Positions 15,724 through 18,426 of a DNA stretch of 18,426 nt are shown here, piece by piece. The stretch's first letter is position 1; every line of letters begins with the position of its first letter. The notes under the pieces were generated by a model. It had not been told where the DNA came from and did not search any database. It worked only from the letters and a program-made list of their open reading frames with translations. Source of the DNA: an uncultured Bacillota bacterium (lineage in GTDB: Bacteria; Bacillota; Clostridia; UBA1381). The DNA is taken from assembly GCA_949297205.1 (NCBI GenBank), contig CASFSH010000369.1:1-18426 (forward strand). Reading direction: 5' to 3'. The translations under genes and the position numbers were made by a program.

Positions 15724-18426
15724 CCCTTCCACATAGAGAATTGCACGGAATGTCTTTCTGCTTTGTGTTATAACAGATACCGTGTAAAATCCGGGTGTAA
15801 TAGTAAATTTTCCGTCACCGTCTATCAAAACATCAGCCCGTTTAAATTTGACCTGACCGATAGTTGAAATTCCTTTGCTTATCTTAACAGTATAAGGCTC
15901 TAAAACTCCGGCAGCTATTTGCTGAATATTATCAACTTTTATTTCATGTTCTCCTGGCTGAATAACAGTTGTGCCTTCCGGCTCAATCAATGTACCGTCG
16001 AGATAAATTCCGGGGTTGTTCTTATCGTAAACCGAAACATATCTTACGGCAGTCTTTGTGTTTCCGGCAGAGTCTTTTGCTGTATATATTACTTTGTATA
16101 TTCCCACAGATGTAAGATCAACTGCGCTTTTATCATAAGTCCAGTCCTCTATAATTTTTTGGGTTTCCGGTTCCCAGGCTGTTACACCGGTACCAAGAGC
16201 TTCTGTAAGAACAGAATCGTCACTGTCCTGACGTATACGGACGGTACCATTTGCAAAGCTTATATCAGGAGGTGTTTTATCTACATTTCCGACAGGAATA
16301 TTTAATATGCTTTCATTTCCCGCCGCATCCGTTGCCATGACGGTATAAACACCGTTTTTACTGAAGGAAAGCTCTTGTGAAGCGTTTGCGGCTAAGCTGT
16401 AGTCTTGCCCGTCAAATGTCAGGGTGCAGGCTTCATCCGCTGTTACAGTTATCTTTTGATTTGTATCTATAGCAGGTAAATCAGCCGGATCGGGGGAGAG
16501 GGTAAGTTTCGGTGCTGTCTGGTCTATATTGTCAATTGTAACCGATGCTATACTGCGGTTTCCTGCGTTGTCTATAAATATATACTCAGATGTGCCATTT
16601 TGGGTTATTGTAACCTCAAGAGGAGCTAATTCGTTATATACATTTTCTGCCTTGCCGTAATTTAGGCAGTAAACATTTTCATCGGGAGTCATCTTAAACT
16701 TAACTGCATACGGAATATTGTATCCCTCTCTTTTAAGTTCGGTTGTTTCTGTCACAACTGTTGGAACCAGTTTATCTATGACTCCTTCAGGCAGATATAC
16801 CTCCGCTGCTGAACTCTTTTTGTTAGGGGAGGGAACATCAAACCTGAGTCCTATGCCGCTTTGATCAAAGCATACTGTTATGCCATCTGTGTTTACTGTG
16901 TAGCTTGCATTGCAGTTAGGAATATCGTCAATATTTCCGCTTGTAAGCTCAATCCAATCAAGATTATCATAGGTATAGTGAGTCAATTTAACATTATTAA
17001 CATCTAATGCTTTGTCAGCTGTTATATGTGCGTAAACCGAAGTATTTACAGTTTTTTCTGTGTAGCGTCCGGTATCCACTTCGCCGCTTGCTGAAACGTA
17101 CGGAGGCGTCCATGTGATTGTAAGAACCGGGGCGGCGGTATCAAGACCTGTTGCTTCAATTTTAGCTTTGTCGCCCATATTTCCTACATGATCCCGGAAA
17201 ATTATCTCTTCAGATGTATTCTCTTTAAATACTCTCTTATACCATCCCTCATACTCTCCCGTTGTTTCCAATTCCAAAGTACCGTTTAAAAGAGTAATGG
17301 TAGATGGATCAATTTGTGTACCGTCATCTGAAGTATCGGTAAGCTTCACATACGCAATCTGTTCATATAATCCATTTTGGACTATTTTCTGTTCTGCTGT
17401 AGGCTTTGTGGTATCAAACCACGATTTCAGATCATCTGCTTTTATAGTTACATAAGAGAAATTATCGTTTGACGCTGCGGTTTCTTCCGCTGCATTGTCA
17501 ACTACCGCAACCGTAAAATCGGAGGTAATGTTATTTGAGATGGTAATGGTATTACCGGATATGCTGACGCCTTCTATTGTATCGCTTTTAGCTCCGCTGT
17601 ATGTAAGTGATGCCGGCGGACTATTAAGTATAACTATTTTATAGTCTGAATAGTCGGTTACACCGATTTTCATGCTGTAGCCCTGTACATAGCCGATATT
17701 TTCAAACTCTTGTGTAACGTCTTCCGGCTCTGTATCCTTTGAAAAGGCACCCATTGCCGTATAGCTGTCAAAGAGTTTTGCGTAAACATCCACCACAAGA
17801 GTCGGAGCGGACTCATCCTTATATGGTTCCGGCGGCGTCATAAAGGTTATACCGTAATCTGCAAGGTCAATCTCCAGGCTGCCTTCGTTGCCGAAATTAT
17901 CCATATATTTAAATAAGTGGGAGGTATCGGCATCACTGTAGGTAAACCGCACTTTTTCGCCTGTGCCGTCAATGGACTGTACGAACCTGCTGGTTTTGTA
18001 GTATACCTCAACATAGCTCGTTGTTTCAACGCCGTCAGGGAATTTTTCAAAAAGCTCTTCCTCTGTATAATCCTCACCGTATTGGTCGAAATAGAACCAC
18101 GGCTGAGCTTCCGGCGCACCGTCTATCATATTGTCAATATGTATGGTAAGCTCATCTCCGTTATCACCTGACTGACCCTCGTCATAGACAGATAATATGA
18201 CAAGCCCATTTTTCTGCCGTACAACGGTTCTTTCCTTGGCAGGAGGCAGGGTTTCATTATTTTCTCCCTTGATCTCGACCAACCTGTCGCCCTCAACTTC
18301 CCAAAACTTGAGTAATTTATCCGTATTTTCATCTGCCATACGTGCCGAAATTGTAATTGTCTCTTGTGTATAGGTTTCGGGAGATATTGTTAAATCAACG
18401 CCATAGTCGCCAAATACGTCGACAAG
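15721..18426 (-). CDS. Large Ig-like-module surface protein, 5' end outside the window
   Basis: The frame is open through the right window edge. The 29 codons before the first in-frame ATG (18339) read as the same kind of protein (LVDVFGDYGVDLTISPET), so that ATG is internal and the gene is partial; 901 residues are visible. It is made of beta-rich Ig-like modules whose edges are marked by a recurring Asp-x-(Ser/Thr/Ala)-(Ala/Pro)-Pro pattern: DESAP near 17810, TTKP near 17415, DTAAP near 17140, DQTAP near 16520, DKTPP near 16275 and the divergent DKNNP near 16010. VYTVMATDAAGN and VIYTAKDSAGN are typical ends of bacterial Ig-like domains. The C-terminus (FYTVSVITQSRKTFRAILYVEG) is a small beta unit. 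It has no SLH, LPXTG or membrane anchor, so any anchor and the signal peptide must lie upstream. It overlaps the ribosome binding site of the giant SLH gene. A binding or structural role is inferred. Confidence 0.88.
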   Translation of the reverse strand, partial: LVDVFGDYGVDLTISPETYTQETITISARMADENTDKLLKFWEVEGDRLVEIKGENNETLPPAKERTVVRQKNGLVILSVYDEGQSGDNGDELTIHIDNMIDGAPEAQPWFYFDQYGEDYTEEELFEKFPDGVETTSYVEVYYKTSRFVQSIDGTGEKVRFTYSDADTSHLFKYMDNFGNEGSLEIDLADYGITFMTPPEPYKDESAPTLVVDVYAKLFDSYTAMGAFSKDTEPEDVTQEFENIGYVQGYSMKIGVTDYSDYKIVILNSPPASLTYSGAKSDTIEGVSISGNTITISNNITSDFTVAVVDNAAEETAASNDNFSYVTIKADDLKSWFDTTKPTAEQKIVQNGLYEQIAYVKLTDTSDDGTQIDPSTITLLNGTLELETTGEYEGWYKRVFKENTSEEIIFRDHVGNMGDKAKIEATGLDTAAPVLTITWTPPYVSASGEVDTGRYTEKTVNTSVYAHITADKALDVNNVKLTHYTYDNLDWIELTSGNIDDIPNCNASYTVNTDGITVCFDQSGIGLRFDVPSPNKKSSAAEVYLPEGVIDKLVPTVVTETTELKREGYNIPYAVKFKMTPDENVYCLNYGKAENVYNELAPLEVTITQNGTSEYIFIDNAGNRSIASVTIDNIDQTAPKLTLSPDPADLPAIDTNQKITVTADEACTLTFDGQDYSLAANASQELSFSKNGVYTVMATDAAGNESILNIPVGNVDKTPPDISFANGTVRIRQDSDDSVLTEALGTGVTAWEPETQKIIEDWTYDKSAVDLTSVGIYKVIYTAKDSAGNTKTAVRYVSVYDKNNPGIYLDGTLIEPEGTTVIQPGEHEIKVDNIQQIAAGVLEPYTVKISKGISTIGQVKFKRADVLIDGDGKFTITPGFYTVSVITQSRKTFRAILYVEG

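Noticed and set aside
18337..18339. ATG taken as the true start of the Ig-module gene
   Set aside because: There is no ribosome binding site or signal peptide there, and the 29 upstream codons to the window edge are open and protein-like.

Overview
The window looks like chromosomal DNA from a low-GC, spore-forming member of the Bacillota, most likely class Clostridia. The signs are an IspH-ribosomal protein S1 fusion (a clostridial arrangement), a SpoIIID sporulation regulator, SLH-domain cell-surface proteins, frequent TTG/GTG starts and strong GGAGG ribosome binding sites. I see no rRNA, tRNA, CRISPR array, insertion sequence or phage gene.

Left half, + strand (1-6984): a housekeeping run. 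It opens with the 3' end of a peptidoglycan glucosaminidase (1-597). An ABC-F ribosome-associated ATPase of the YdiF type follows, then D-aminoacyl-tRNA deacylase (dtd), AroH-type chorismate mutase, cytidylate kinase (cmk), a PlsC-type lysophosphatidate acyltransferase and the IspH-S1 fusion. Gaps are short (about 18 to 72 nt) and no strong terminator interrupts the run, so ABC-F to IspH-S1 is plausibly one transcription unit. It ends at a strong hairpin at 6941-6981. The unit mixes translation fidelity and ribosome function (ABC-F, Dtd, S1) with aromatic amino acid, nucleotide, phospholipid and isoprenoid synthesis.

Middle (6985-7577): a short stretch with nested inverted repeats (7004-7070), then convergent spoIIID on the - strand. 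A well-matched sigma-E-type promoter (7455-7484) lies just upstream of spoIIID, as expected for a mother-cell regulator.

Right half, - strand (7578-18426): a compact three-gene surface cassette, read from right to left. First is a large secreted-type protein of Ig-like modules whose 5' end lies outside the window. Second is a 2231-residue protein with a signal peptide, several beta-rich regions (some of which I cannot assign to a family), an InlB-type B-repeat and three C-terminal SLH domains. Third is a subtilisin-family protease that also carries three SLH domains and lacks an obvious propeptide. Spacers are 12 nt and 4 nt. The layout suggests cell-wall-tethered surface structures with a dedicated co-anchored protease. 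The anchor and protease assignments are firm; the functional link is inference.
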